NCBI GenBank assembly: GCA_025352435.1
Contig: JANXTN010000273.1
Span: 1 to 14,241, forward strand
Source of the DNA: Ferruginibacter sp.
Lineage (GTDB): Bacteria; Bacteroidota; Bacteroidia; Chitinophagales; Chitinophagaceae
Length of the DNA stretch: 14,241 bases
Direction: 5' to 3'
In this document: one piece after another, positions 6,687 through 14,241 of the stretch
How positions within the stretch are numbered: position 1 is the first letter of the stretch
How the letters are laid out: each line of letters opens with the position of its first letter
The notes under the pieces: model-generated
The model's input: the letters and a program-made list of their open reading frames with translations, nothing else
The model's database searches: none
What the model was told of the DNA's origin: nothing
Position numbers and translations under genes: made by a program

Positions 6687-7751
6687 ATGAAAACAGCCCT
6701 AATTACAGGTATCACAGGCCAGGACGGTGCGTACTTAGCTGAGCTTTTATTAGAAAAGGGCTACATGGTACATGGTATAAGAAGAAGAAGTTCATTATTA
6801 AATACACAAAGAATTGATCACATCACTTACAATAAAAAATATGAAGGTAGGTTTTTATTGCACTATGGTGATCTCACCGACAGCAGTAATATTTTAAGAA
6901 TAATACAACAAACACAACCTGACGAAATTTATAATCTTGGCGCACAAAGCCATGTACAAGTCAGTTTTGAAACACCGCAATACACTGCCACATCTGACGG
7001 TACCGGTGTACTGTTAATCTTAGAAGCAATCAGGATTTTAAAACTGGAAAAGAAAACAAAGTTTTACCAGGCTTCGACTTCTGAATTATATGGAAAAGTA
7101 CAGGAGATTCCTCAAACGGAAACTACTCCGTTTTATCCAAGGTCACCTTATGGAGTAGCAAAACTTTATGGATATTGGATAACAGTAAACTACAGAGAAG
7201 CGTATGGTATGTTTGCAGTAAATGGAATTTTGTTTAACCACGAAAGTCCATTAAGAGGAGAAAGTTTTGTAACAAGGAAAATTACAATTGGAGTAAGTAA
7301 AATCGCAAATGGAAAAACAGAAGAGCCATTATTGCTAGGAAACTTAGATGCTAAGAGAGATTGGGGTCACGCTAAAGATTATGTAGAAGGCATGTGGAGA
7401 ATGCTACAACAAGATACACCTGAAGATTATGTTTTAGCAACTGGTGTAACAACAACAATAAGAGATTTTATAAGAATGGCGTTTGGATGCATAGGTATTA
7501 CCTTAGAATTTAAAGGAGAAGGCGAAAACGAAAAAGGTTTTATCAAATCGTGCAGTGACGAAAAATATTTATTGCCTGAAGGCACACAGGTAATTGGAAT
7601 ACATCCACGCTATTTTAGGCCAGCAGAAGTAGAACTGTTAATTGGTGATGCTACGAAAGCTCATACAAAATTAGGATGGAAGCCTGAGTATGATTTGCAT
7701 ATGCTCGTGAAGGAAATGATGGAAAAGGATTTGAAAATGGATGCGGTTTAA
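6687..7751 (+). CDS. gmd: GDP-mannose 4,6-dehydratase
   Basis: Converts GDP-D-mannose to GDP-4-keto-6-deoxy-D-mannose in the cytoplasm, the entry step to GDP-D-rhamnose, GDP-L-fucose and related sugars. The 354-residue protein is complete and well conserved. It shows the NADP loop GITGQDG (8-14), the GIRRRSS segment (30-36), YGDLTDSSN (60-68), the active-site T131 and E133 in STSELYG, and Y155-x3-K159. It continues with [19 protein letters not shown], the substrate loop, and [20 protein letters not shown], then [16 protein letters not shown] and GWKPEYD near the end. No fcl (GDP-fucose synthase) follows, as it often does. The only reductase in view is the Rmd-like gene at 4494. The 3' end overlaps the convergent GT2 gene by four bases. 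Likely expressed from its own promoter. Confidence 0.97.
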   Translation: MKTALITGITGQDGAYLAELLLEKGYMVHGIRRRSSLLNTQRIDHITYNKKYEGRFLLHYGDLTDSSNILRIIQQTQPDEIYNLGAQSHVQVSFETPQYTATSDGTGVLLILEAIRILKLEKKTKFYQASTSELYGKVQEIPQTETTPFYPRSPYGVAKLYGYWITVNYREAYGMFAVNGILFNHESPLRGESFVTRKITIGVSKIANGKTEEPLLLGNLDAKRDWGHAKDYVEGMWRMLQQDTPEDYVLATGVTTTIRDFIRMAFGCIGITLEFKGEGENEKGFIKSCSDEKYLLPEGTQVIGIHPRYFRPAEVELLIGDATKAHTKLGWKPEYDLHMLVKEMMEKDLKMDAV

Positions 7752-8692
7752 GTGCGGTCTAATGATTTATTATTAATGTAAGAAATACCCATCAATACCT
7801 TGGAAAATATTCCATTTTTTAAAACCGTTTTTGGAATCTTTGACTGAGCATCAATAATCTTTAAGATGGCAGAAGGAACTAACTCCAGGTTGATGTAGGA
7901 TAACAAATCATTGGATCTTCTTATCTCTAAATTTCTTAATAATCTCCAATAATAATCATATACAAAAATATTTTTAAGGTGCTGCATACCTAATTTATTT
8001 AAGAGATAAATATTTTCAGGAATCTCTACTTCTTTTACCCTAAATGACATTTTAGTAACTTGGTTATCATGAATACCAATATTGATCAATGGGGTATTTA
8101 TGTAACTGAAATTATTATTTACTGAGAGGAATCGTATATAATAATCAAAGTCTACGACCCATTTTATTCTCTCATCGTAAATTATTTGATCTGGTTTTCT
8201 TCTTATTAAAGTTGTACTGGGATGGCCAATGAAGTTTTTCTTAAAAAGATTATAAGGTGATTTTTTTAGAAGCGCCAATTCTAACAAAGACATTTTAGAA
8301 AGTTTGCAAAAATTATTTTCGAGGTTTACATTGTTGAACGCTGAAAAAACAAAGTCTACATTTTCTTGAGCGGCTTCTGCAAAAAGATTAAGGCTTTCTT
8401 TAGCCACAAACCAGTCATCTGCATGCATAATCTTAATCCATTCTCCCTTAGCTTTTGAAATAGCAAAATTCCAATTTGCAGGCGTGCCTAAAGGTTTATA
8501 GTTCCAGATATATGTTAGTGCGAATGATGTATAGTATTTTTCACATAAGGCTAGCATGCTGTCGTTCGGGCTGTCGTCGGTTATAATAACTTCAAAATCT
8601 GTAAAGATTTGGATTTGTATTGAATCTAGAAGCCGTACCAATAAAGATTCATTTTTATAAGCAGGAATACAAATGGATATTAATGGGTGCAT
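7748..8692 (-). CDS. Family 2 glycosyltransferase
   Basis: A 314-residue GT-A enzyme of family 2, cytoplasmic and probably membrane-associated, adding one sugar to the growing glycan. The N-terminus has the standard opening [15 protein letters not shown] (4-18) and the nucleotide-binding TDDS (38-41). It continues with [18 protein letters not shown] and the metal-binding acidic motif HADDW (90-94). A later segment, [13 protein letters not shown], carries the usual aspartates of the acceptor side, and GIHDNQVT is also family-typical. There is no obvious membrane helix. The donor cannot be predicted. It reads leftward between two rightward genes and its TAA interlocks with the gmd TAA. I find no clear TAnnTTTG promoter in the 220 bases upstream. 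Confidence 0.92.
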   Translation of the reverse strand: MHPLISICIPAYKNESLLVRLLDSIQIQIFTDFEVIITDDSPNDSMLALCEKYYTSFALTYIWNYKPLGTPANWNFAISKAKGEWIKIMHADDWFVAKESLNLFAEAAQENVDFVFSAFNNVNLENNFCKLSKMSLLELALLKKSPYNLFKKNFIGHPSTTLIRRKPDQIIYDERIKWVVDFDYYIRFLSVNNNFSYINTPLINIGIHDNQVTKMSFRVKEVEIPENIYLLNKLGMQHLKNIFVYDYYWRLLRNLEIRRSNDLLSYINLELVPSAILKIIDAQSKIPKTVLKNGIFSKVLMGISYINNKSLDRT

Positions 8693-8936
8693 ACGGTTGC
8701 AAGAATAAGAATTTATTTATAAAAAATTAAAATAATAATTGCAATGGAAAGCTTTGAGTGGTACAAAAAATCGTCTCAAAGAATTTACTAAATATGATAT
8801 CCTGAATTTCTCTTTCGAAAAAATAATTTTTACTTAATTAGCTTTAAATCCCTTTATTTATATAGGATTCATTTTTTACAGTTTTAAATATTTAAATTCA
8901 CCAAAAACGTTTCAGTTGAGAAATTTTGGATTACAC
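8693..8936. other. AT-rich divergent intergenic region with two symmetric sites
   Basis: This spacer separates the leftward GT2 gene from the rightward methyltransferase operon and must hold both promoters. Neither strand has an exact TAnnTTTG with a spaced TTG. It contains an inverted repeat CTTTGAG (8752-8758) / CTCAAAG (8775-8781) and a perfect 14-bp palindrome TTTAAATATTTAAA (8883-8896). Either could be an operator or simply reflect high AT content. No open frame is evident. Confidence 0.5.
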
Positions 8937-9692
8937 ATGATCAAACTTATAAGTCTGATAAGATACTATCAATTAGTTGAAGGGATTAAAATTTTCACAA
9001 ATTTGTTATTAAGTAAAAAAGGATTTTATGTTGTAAAAAGTAAAGTTTTTAAAAATGATATTTTTTTAAGAACGGATCAATCTGATCCTTTTATTTTTGA
9101 ACAGGTTTTTTGTGAACAACAATATAATTATGGACACTTATTAAAAAATAAAAAAGGATGGATCATTGATGCAGGTGCAAATGTTGGGATGGCGGCGATA
9201 TATTTTTCGAATTTATACCCGGACGCAAAAATTATTTGTTTGGAACCCGACGGCGACAATTTTAATCTACTTAAAAAGAATACAAAAAATTACTCCAACA
9301 TAACCACATTACATGCAGCCCTTTGGCATAAATCAGAAATACTGAACATTACCAATAAGTCTGAAAAAAGTGCAGGTTACATGATCGGGAGCGCCAATGG
9401 TAATACGTCAGACCAAATTAAAAGTAAAACTGTTATTGAGTTAATGGAAGAATTTAAGATGAACGACATAGCATTATTTAAAATAGATATTGAGGGTTCT
9501 GAAAAGGAACTTTTTGAATATGGTGCACAAGCGTGGCTACCAAAGTGCGATACCATTATTACAGAACTACACGACTGGTTAAAGCAAGGAACGTCCCAGG
9601 TGTTTTTTAAAGTAATGGCTGATTATGATTGGATGACTTATGTAAAGGGTGAAAATATTGTTTGTATTAAAAAACAGAAAATTAAGGAGTGA
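8937..9692 (+). CDS. FkbM-family SAM-dependent methyltransferase
   Basis: A 251-residue methyltransferase of the FkbM family, which usually O-methylates sugars or polyketides using S-adenosylmethionine. Motif I is WIIDAGANVGMAAIYFS, with DAGANVG at 78-84. The acidic end of the second strand is CLEPDGDN (101-108). The family-typical FKIDIEGSE sits at 181-189, followed by TIITELHDW. I chose ATG 8937. A TTG 21 bases upstream (8916) would add seven residues with no family support. It opens a run of three overlapping genes (FkbM, second methyltransferase, rhamnosyltransferase-like GT2), suggesting methylation of a sugar in this glycan. The target hydroxyl and sugar are unknown. Confidence 0.9.
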   Translation: MIKLISLIRYYQLVEGIKIFTNLLLSKKGFYVVKSKVFKNDIFLRTDQSDPFIFEQVFCEQQYNYGHLLKNKKGWIIDAGANVGMAAIYFSNLYPDAKIICLEPDGDNFNLLKKNTKNYSNITTLHAALWHKSEILNITNKSEKSAGYMIGSANGNTSDQIKSKTVIELMEEFKMNDIALFKIDIEGSEKELFEYGAQAWLPKCDTIITELHDWLKQGTSQVFFKVMADYDWMTYVKGENIVCIKKQKIKE

Positions 9693-10522
9693 AAATTATA
9701 TCAAATATAGAGAAATATTTCAGAGCTTTTTTTCCAAAAAGAGTTGACAATTATAAAATTATTATAAGCAGATTTCAAAATAAAGGCGGATTAGAAATAG
9801 GGGGTCCAAGCTTTGCATTTAGTAATAAAGGTTTTTTACCTTTATACCATCTTGTAAAAAATCTTGATGGATGTAATTTTAGTAGTCATACGGTTTGGGA
9901 AGGAAATATCAAGCCCGGTCAAAATTATAAGTACGGCAAAAGAACGGGCACTCAATTTATTTTTGATGGAGGAAATTTAAATGAGATTCCTGATGACTCT
10001 TATGATTTTGTGTTATCGTGCCACAGTTTAGAACACATGGCTAATCCATTAAAAGCAATGCAGGAGTGGAAGAGGGTAATAAAAAACAATGCATACGTTT
10101 TACTTATTCTTCCTCACATGGATAAGACTTTTGACCGGAACAGACCATTAACTTCGATGTCGCACTTAATTAGTGATTTAGAAAATAATACGCAGGAAAA
10201 TGATTCAACTCATTTTGATGAAGTCATTTTCCTCCATGATCTATCAATGGACGGAGGCGTTAAAAACATTGGAGATCTTAAGAAAAGAACATCTGAAAAT
10301 TTCTCAAACAGATGTGTTCACCACCATGTATTTAATACGCCCTTAGTTGCAAAGTTGGCTGATTATACCGGTTTTAAAATTTGTTACATACAACATTTTA
10401 ATCCCTTTCATATTATTTTTTTATTAAAAAAAACCAATGCTGCTTTTAGCAATGTTGATTTTCTAAGCCCTGATAATAAAGTATACCAAAAACAACAATT
10501 TCCTTCTGATAATTTATGGTAA
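9689..10522 (+). CDS. Class I SAM-dependent methyltransferase (Methyltransf_11-like)
   Basis: A 277-residue protein typical of polysaccharide clusters. The SAM site begins with GGLEIGGPS (33-41), a variant of the glycine-rich motif I. It continues with FDGGNLNEIPDDSYDFVLSC (92-111, acidic loop and strand 4), and SLEHMANPLKAMQEWKRVIK, the usual post-motif helix. A histidine-rich stretch, RCVHHHVFN, lies in the C-terminal half. The start is GTG at 9689, which overlaps the stop of the preceding gene (GTGA). No ATG occurs in frame before residue 117, so GTG is required. GGAG lies immediately before it, too close for ideal Shine-Dalgarno spacing, so translational coupling is likely. Its substrate is probably a sugar in the same glycan as the FkbM enzyme's, but that is inference from position. 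Confidence 0.85.
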   Translation: MKIISNIEKYFRAFFPKRVDNYKIIISRFQNKGGLEIGGPSFAFSNKGFLPLYHLVKNLDGCNFSSHTVWEGNIKPGQNYKYGKRTGTQFIFDGGNLNEIPDDSYDFVLSCHSLEHMANPLKAMQEWKRVIKNNAYVLLILPHMDKTFDRNRPLTSMSHLISDLENNTQENDSTHFDEVIFLHDLSMDGGVKNIGDLKKRTSENFSNRCVHHHVFNTPLVAKLADYTGFKICYIQHFNPFHIIFLLKKTNAAFSNVDFLSPDNKVYQKQQFPSDNLW

Positions 10523-11373
10523 CATCAAAAGATATTATTGCTGTTGTTGTAATTTATCATCCAAATAAATTGGTATTAAAAAATATTTCTACTTATCATT
10601 CTTTTCTAAAACAAGTTATCGTAGTAGATAATTCAGAGGTTCCGAATAAAAAGTTTTTAAGCGACTTAGAGACTGAATTGAAGGTTGAATTAATAGTGAA
10701 TGCGCAGAATATAGGAATAGCGGCTGCATTAAACAAAGGAATAGAAAAAGCAATATTATTAGGTGCAGAATGGATCTTAACAATGGATCAAGACTCGTAT
10801 TTTGAAGGTGAAATGTTGAAGAGTTATTTTAAAACCTTTGATGAAATAGTTGATAAAAAAAATATTGCAGTCTTAGGACCAACATATACACATCAACTTA
10901 ATATTGTGGAAATTAAAAAGGTAAAAACTTTAATTACCTCAGGTAGTTTGATTAATGCAAAAAGATTCAGGCAACTTAATGGATATGATGAAAAACTTTT
11001 TATAGATGAAGTTGACAACGATTATTGTTACAGAGCTCAGCTGGAAGGTTTTGATTTATTTCAGTGCAATTCTATTTACATGAATCATTCTCTAGGAAGC
11101 ATAAAAGAAATTAAAACGATTCTGGGGAAAAAAATCGTGCGCTCGTTACATAGTCCTGTGAGGTTATACTATATTATAAGGAATGCACTCTACATGAATA
11201 TGAAATATAAAGATGCATTTCCTGAGGCCATAAAAAAAACAAGAAAAGACGTTATATCAAGAATTAAAAATAATATTCTTTTTGGGAATGATAAATTAAC
11301 GACATTAAGATATATAATACTTGGTATTTTAGATTTTAGAAAAAGACGTTTCGGAAAATTCAACAGACCATAA
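10516..11373 (+). CDS. Family 2 glycosyltransferase, rhamnosyltransferase type
   Basis: A 285-residue GT2 enzyme. Its motif set resembles the bacterial rhamnosyltransferase group (RfbF/RfbN-like): VVDNS (36-40), NIGIAAALNKGI (65-76), the metal site TMDQDS (89-94), ITSGSLI (140-146), FIDEVDNDYCYRA (162-174), MNHSLGSIKE (189-198) and RLYYIIRNAL. Enzymes of this group usually add rhamnose from dTDP-L-rhamnose. No dTDP-rhamnose genes are in the window, while gmd and rmd could supply GDP-D-rhamnose, so the donor is open. It starts at ATG 10516, overlapping the methyltransferase stop by seven bases, in one operon with the two methyltransferases. The C-terminus is strongly basic. Confidence 0.9.
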   Translation: MVTSKDIIAVVVIYHPNKLVLKNISTYHSFLKQVIVVDNSEVPNKKFLSDLETELKVELIVNAQNIGIAAALNKGIEKAILLGAEWILTMDQDSYFEGEMLKSYFKTFDEIVDKKNIAVLGPTYTHQLNIVEIKKVKTLITSGSLINAKRFRQLNGYDEKLFIDEVDNDYCYRAQLEGFDLFQCNSIYMNHSLGSIKEIKTILGKKIVRSLHSPVRLYYIIRNALYMNMKYKDAFPEAIKKTRKDVISRIKNNILFGNDKLTTLRYIILGILDFRKRRFGKFNRP

Positions 11374-11444
11374 AAATTCTTTTCTTTTAAAATGCAGTTT
11401 CTTAATTATTCGAAAAAATAGATTGAAAAAATATACTAAACCAG

Positions 11445-12953
11445 ATGTCGGAAATTAGAAAGAAAGGCCTTCTCTCAGCGTTTTGGATTTACATTGGTTT
11501 TGCCATAGGTGCGTTGAATACTTTTCTGTTTGCAAGGCATGGTTTTTTTAAAGCACAGGATTATGGACTTGCAACAGGGTTGATTCAGATAGGATTACTG
11601 ATAAGTTCGTTTTCAGCCTTTGGCTGCTATGGTTTGGTATACAAATTTTATCCTTACTACAAAAGGAGATTACCTCAAGAGAAAAATGACTTGCTTTCTT
11701 TAACGTTAATAATTGCGACAATAGGATTTATTGCAGTGGCGTTGGTAGGTATTTTAGCTCAACCCATTATCATCAAAAAGTTTGGTGGAAATTCGCCTGA
11801 ACTGGTTCATTATTTTTATTATTCCTATTTCCTTGCAATAGGATTTTTGCTGTATAACATATTTGAATTTCAAGGTTGGAATTTGAAATTACAATTGTTT
11901 ACAAATATTTTGAGAGAAGTAATTGTAAGAGCTTTTGTTTTGATACTTATTTTATTGAAACTTTTGACTGTTATTTCTTTTACGCAATTTTTACTTCTTT
12001 ATAGTTTTCAATATTTATTTATTGCAGGCATAATACTTTTTTATTTTATCCGAAATAGAAAAATTAACCTTACAATATCAGTAAGTTTTGTAACAATAAA
12101 ATTTAAAAAAATAATTTTACGATATCTGGCTTATGGATTTACAGGAACTATTGTAAATACCTTAAGGACTGTAATGGATGTTTTAGTTTTATCTAGCTTT
12201 AGTGGTTTAGTTACAGCGGGTGTATATACTCTTGCAAGCTTTGTTGCTACTGTATTACAGGCACCATATCGTAGTCTGGTTTCTATTACAATCCCTATTC
12301 TTTCAAATGCTTGGAAAGAAAAAAATTACAGGGAAATAAATCGCATTTATAAAAGATCTTCCATCAATCTCTTGCTTTTTTCTTTAGTGATATTTGGTTT
12401 TATATGGATAAACTTTGAGCCCTTCGTTTATATTCTTCATTTAAACAAAGAATTTTTAGCAGGAAAGAACGTACTACTTATTTTGAGTATTGCTAATATA
12501 ATTGAAATGGGAACAGGCGTGAACGGGCAAATAATAGGTACATCAACTTTGTGGAGATTTGAGTTCTATACAAATATTATTTTGGGTGTGATTATCACAA
12601 GCTGTAGTTACATATTTACCAAATATTTTTTTGGAATTAATGGACCAGCCATAGCATTGTTATGCGGCATTATTATTTTTAATTGTATAAGAGTATTTTT
12701 TTTGTATAAAAAATACCGTTTCTTTCCTTTTACTAACAAGACTTTACTCGCCATAACGGTGCTACCGTTTATTATAATGCTTGGTAAAGGTTGTGCGCAA
12801 TATCTACCTTTTTATACCGGACTTCTTTTGGGAAACCTGATGCTTGCAACACTATTTACATGGACTATTTTAAAGCTAAACTTATCACCGGATGTAAAGC
12901 CAATCGTTTATAATTTGTCAAAAAAGCTGAAACAATTTTTCAAATATTGGTAA
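11445..12953 (+). CDS. Wzx-like oligosaccharide flippase (MOP superfamily)
   Basis: A 502-residue polytopic membrane protein of the polysaccharide-flippase group. It would move undecaprenyl-linked oligosaccharide from the cytoplasmic to the periplasmic face of the inner membrane. It opens with a short basic head, then KGLLSAFWIYIGFAIGALNT as helix 1. It carries about 12-14 hydrophobic helices with few charges between them, and the middle has the recurrent YGFTGTIVNTLRTVMDVLVL segment seen in this family. The length is normal. It starts 71 bases after the GT2 stop, a spacer without terminator or clear promoter, so it probably belongs to the same transcript. The last 14 bases overlap the convergent mqnA. 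No Wzy polymerase accompanies it. Other MOP transporters are less likely in this context. Confidence 0.88.
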   Translation: MSEIRKKGLLSAFWIYIGFAIGALNTFLFARHGFFKAQDYGLATGLIQIGLLISSFSAFGCYGLVYKFYPYYKRRLPQEKNDLLSLTLIIATIGFIAVALVGILAQPIIIKKFGGNSPELVHYFYYSYFLAIGFLLYNIFEFQGWNLKLQLFTNILREVIVRAFVLILILLKLLTVISFTQFLLLYSFQYLFIAGIILFYFIRNRKINLTISVSFVTIKFKKIILRYLAYGFTGTIVNTLRTVMDVLVLSSFSGLVTAGVYTLASFVATVLQAPYRSLVSITIPILSNAWKEKNYREINRIYKRSSINLLLFSLVIFGFIWINFEPFVYILHLNKEFLAGKNVLLILSIANIIEMGTGVNGQIIGTSTLWRFEFYTNIILGVIITSCSYIFTKYFFGINGPAIALLCGIIIFNCIRVFFLYKKYRFFPFTNKTLLAITVLPFIIMLGKGCAQYLPFYTGLLLGNLMLATLFTWTILKLNLSPDVKPIVYNLSKKLKQFFKYW

Positions 12954-13692
12954 TAAAATTCAATCTTTTCAAGTATTCATTCAATCCTTTTATTTTTTCT
13001 TTATCTAAAGTAAAACTGATATTTTTATTATAGTACACATTTAAATCGTAGTATGGATAACTAGCTGCCTCAATAATTTCGGGTAAATGTTTAAACCCTT
13101 CTGCAGTAGCATCATTAAATTTTTGAACAAATTTTTCGGATAATTTTTTGTTTGCAATCCAGGCAGCAAATAAAAAAGGCAACCCCGTCATTTCTTTCCA
13201 AGTGTTCCCAAGATCATAGATAAACTTCCTTTTTTTTCTTTGAATAAAAGCACGGTCGCCTATTACTAAGCCTGCAGTTGTTCCATTTATACCTTCTTCA
13301 TATCCCGGGAATGATGGAATTAATTCAACATTTATTTGCCAAAAATCTTTTAATAAAATTTTCAATAATCCTACTGAACTTCTGCTTTGATAATCCAATA
13401 AAATAGTTTTTATTTCCTTGAGCGGAACATCACTGAAAAGACAAACGCTTGCTACCTCTCCTTCGGATCCTATACAATAATCAGTAATAATATAATGCTC
13501 CTTTAACTCAGGAAGTAGAGCCACGGGTAGTAGAGCCACGTCAACTTCATCATCCTTCAACATTTGAGCAATACTGGATGGATAATCTTTTAGTAATTCA
13601 ACTTCGTCAGCCATCATTCCCTTTTCAAAACCATAAATAAGTGGTTTTGTGTTTAAATAGCTTACAGCGGCAACCCTTATTTTACTTTCCAA
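12940..13692 (-). CDS. mqnA: Chorismate dehydratase MqnA (futalosine menaquinone pathway)
   Basis: A 250-residue soluble enzyme, similar in fold to periplasmic binding proteins. It dehydrates chorismate to 3-(1-carboxyvinyloxy)benzoate, the first step of menaquinone synthesis by the futalosine route. Motifs are VSYLNTKPL near the start, DVALLPVALLPELKE, GSEGEVASVCLFS, LDYQSRSSVGLLKILL, LVIGDRA and LGNTWKEMTGLPFLFAAW. No ATG is available. The frame opens at TTG 13716, but that TTG lies inside a TAnnTTTG promoter box, so it would not be transcribed from this promoter. I chose the next TTG (13690-13692), which leaves four residues before the conserved IRV strand, as in relatives. It is convergent with the flippase gene and divergent from purB. 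It probably marks the housekeeping edge of the glycan locus. Confidence 0.9.
   Translation of the reverse strand: MESKIRVAAVSYLNTKPLIYGFEKGMMADEVELLKDYPSSIAQMLKDDEVDVALLPVALLPELKEHYIITDYCIGSEGEVASVCLFSDVPLKEIKTILLDYQSRSSVGLLKILLKDFWQINVELIPSFPGYEEGINGTTAGLVIGDRAFIQRKKRKFIYDLGNTWKEMTGLPFLFAAWIANKKLSEKFVQKFNDATAEGFKHLPEIIEAASYPYYDLNVYYNKNISFTLDKEKIKGLNEYLKRLNFITNI
13514..13540 (-). repeat. 12-base direct repeat within mqnA
   Basis: AGTAGAGCCACG occurs exactly twice on the plus strand (13514-13525 and 13529-13540), 15 bases apart. It encodes VALLP twice in DVALLPVALLPEL. From memory of the family, the protein length here looks normal, so this is probably codon convergence rather than a fresh duplication. 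Confidence 0.6.
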
Positions 13693-13713
13693 TTCGTTTC
13701 GTTTAAATTCGTG

Positions 13714-13746
13714 CAAAATTACTTTAAACTAGCTTCTTTTATGCAA
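13714..13746 (-). promoter_or_regulatory. Promoter of mqnA
   Basis: On the minus strand, TTG (13744-13746) is followed after 22 bases by TAATTTTG (13714-13721), an exact Bacteroidota -7 element at accepted spacing. Transcription would start near 13707, about 15 bases ahead of the TTG start at 13692. The -33 triplet lies inside the first codons of purB. Confidence 0.65.
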
Positions 13747-14241
13747 CTTTCCGCACTTACCGCTATTTCTCCAATTGATGGAAGATATAACAAAACAACT
13801 GCTCAACTTGCTCAATATTTTTCTGAGTATGCGCTTATTAAATACAGGCTAAAAGTGGAAGTTGAATATTTTATTGCGTTAAGTGAAAACAAGTTTTTTA
13901 AAATTGATCAGAAATTAAAAAATTCATTGCGTTTATTGGCAGAGAATTTTAATGAAGAAGATGCACAAAAAATAAAAAATACAGAAAGTATTACCAATCA
14001 TGATGTGAAAGCTGTTGAATATTTTTTAAAGGGAAAATTAAAAGAATTTGGTGCGGAAAATTTACAGGAGTGGATTCACTTTGGACTAACCTCTCAAGAT
14101 ATTAATAATACTGCAGTACCTATGTTATGGAAGGATGCTGTAGAGCAGGAATATCTACCTGCAATTTTCAACCTTCAAAAAAATTTACAGCAACTTGCAT
14201 TGTACTGGAAAAATATTCCGATGCTTGCCCGCACACACGGG
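13741..14241 (+). CDS. purB: Adenylosuccinate lyase, N-terminal part (runs off the window)
   Basis: The frame from ATG 13741 stays open for 167 codons to the right edge. The product cleaves adenylosuccinate to AMP and SAICAR to AICAR in purine synthesis. It is cytoplasmic and normally a homotetramer. It belongs to the longer, E. coli-type branch: LTAISPIDGRY (6-16), TESITNHDVKAVEYF (81-95), the substrate-binding LTSQDINNTA (116-125) and ARTHG (163-167), whose His166 corresponds to the catalytic histidine of that family. The start fits the family's usual N-terminus. It diverges from mqnA, with only 48 bases between start codons. No clear TAnnTTTG box precedes it on the plus strand. Confidence 0.96.
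   Translation, partial: MQLSALTAISPIDGRYNKTTAQLAQYFSEYALIKYRLKVEVEYFIALSENKFFKIDQKLKNSLRLLAENFNEEDAQKIKNTESITNHDVKAVEYFLKGKLKEFGAENLQEWIHFGLTSQDINNTAVPMLWKDAVEQEYLPAIFNLQKNLQQLALYWKNIPMLARTHG

Noticed and set aside
8916..8918. TTG start for the FkbM methyltransferase
   Set aside because: An ATG follows seven codons later with better fit to the usual N-terminus. The extra residues show no conserved feature.
8697..12953. Low GC of the methyltransferase-flippase part as proof of recent transfer
   Set aside because: Sample counts fall from 30 of 60 G/C at 841-900 to 9 of 60 at 9001-9060, but the housekeeping purB is also low (12 of 60 at 13861-13920). Composition alone therefore does not separate foreign from native DNA here.
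1..14241. CRISPR array, transposase, phage, toxin-antitoxin or defence system
   Set aside because: I read the window for regular spaced repeats and for proteins of these kinds and saw none.

Overview
The window looks like a chromosomal piece from a Bacteroidota bacterium, probably near Chitinophagaceae or Sphingobacteriales (a guess from protein style). Three things support the phylum. Promoters match the Bacteroidota pattern TTG/TTTG, about 19-22 bases, then TAnnTTTG. Strong Shine-Dalgarno sites are scarce. The gene content (a YfhO-type membrane protein, futalosine-pathway MqnA, a long-form PurB) is typical of the phylum.

Layout. Bases 1-75 are the 3' end of an unidentified gene, followed by a bidirectional terminator (101-131) and a minus-strand tRNA-His(GTG) (135-209) with a textbook promoter. 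A gene-free stretch (210-702) holds a MITE-like element: two 18-bp inverted ends (17 of 18 matching), exactly abutted by 10-bp direct repeats. Next comes a plus-strand run: a YfhO-family membrane protein (703-3348), a family-4 glycosyltransferase (best read as 3352-4497, with no ATG at its true N-terminus), and an Rmd-like GDP-4-keto-6-deoxymannose reductase (4494-5453). A minus-strand GT4 gene (5448-6575) is divergent from gmd (6687-7751). A minus-strand GT2 gene (7748-8692) follows. Then come a plus-strand FkbM methyltransferase, a second SAM methyltransferase, a rhamnosyltransferase-type GT2, and a Wzx-like flippase (8937-12953). The right edge is housekeeping: mqnA on the minus strand (to 12940) and the start of purB (13741 onward).

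How the genes fit together. The centre is a surface-glycan locus. Gmd converts GDP-D-mannose to GDP-4-keto-6-deoxy-D-mannose, and the Rmd-like enzyme would reduce it to GDP-D-rhamnose. Four glycosyltransferases build the repeat, two methyltransferases may decorate it, and the flippase would move the lipid-linked product across the inner membrane. No priming transferase, Wzy polymerase, chain-length regulator or export gene is seen, so the locus is partial or relies on genes elsewhere. Gene orientation alternates, and all three convergent pairs overlap at their stop codons, which suggests piecemeal assembly.

I see no CRISPR array, transposase, phage gene or evident new multi-gene system. The most useful observations are the hidden 48-residue N-terminus and apparent AUU start of the first GT4, the MITE-like element, the back-to-back -7 boxes between the GT4 gene and gmd, and the promoter that re-sets the mqnA start.
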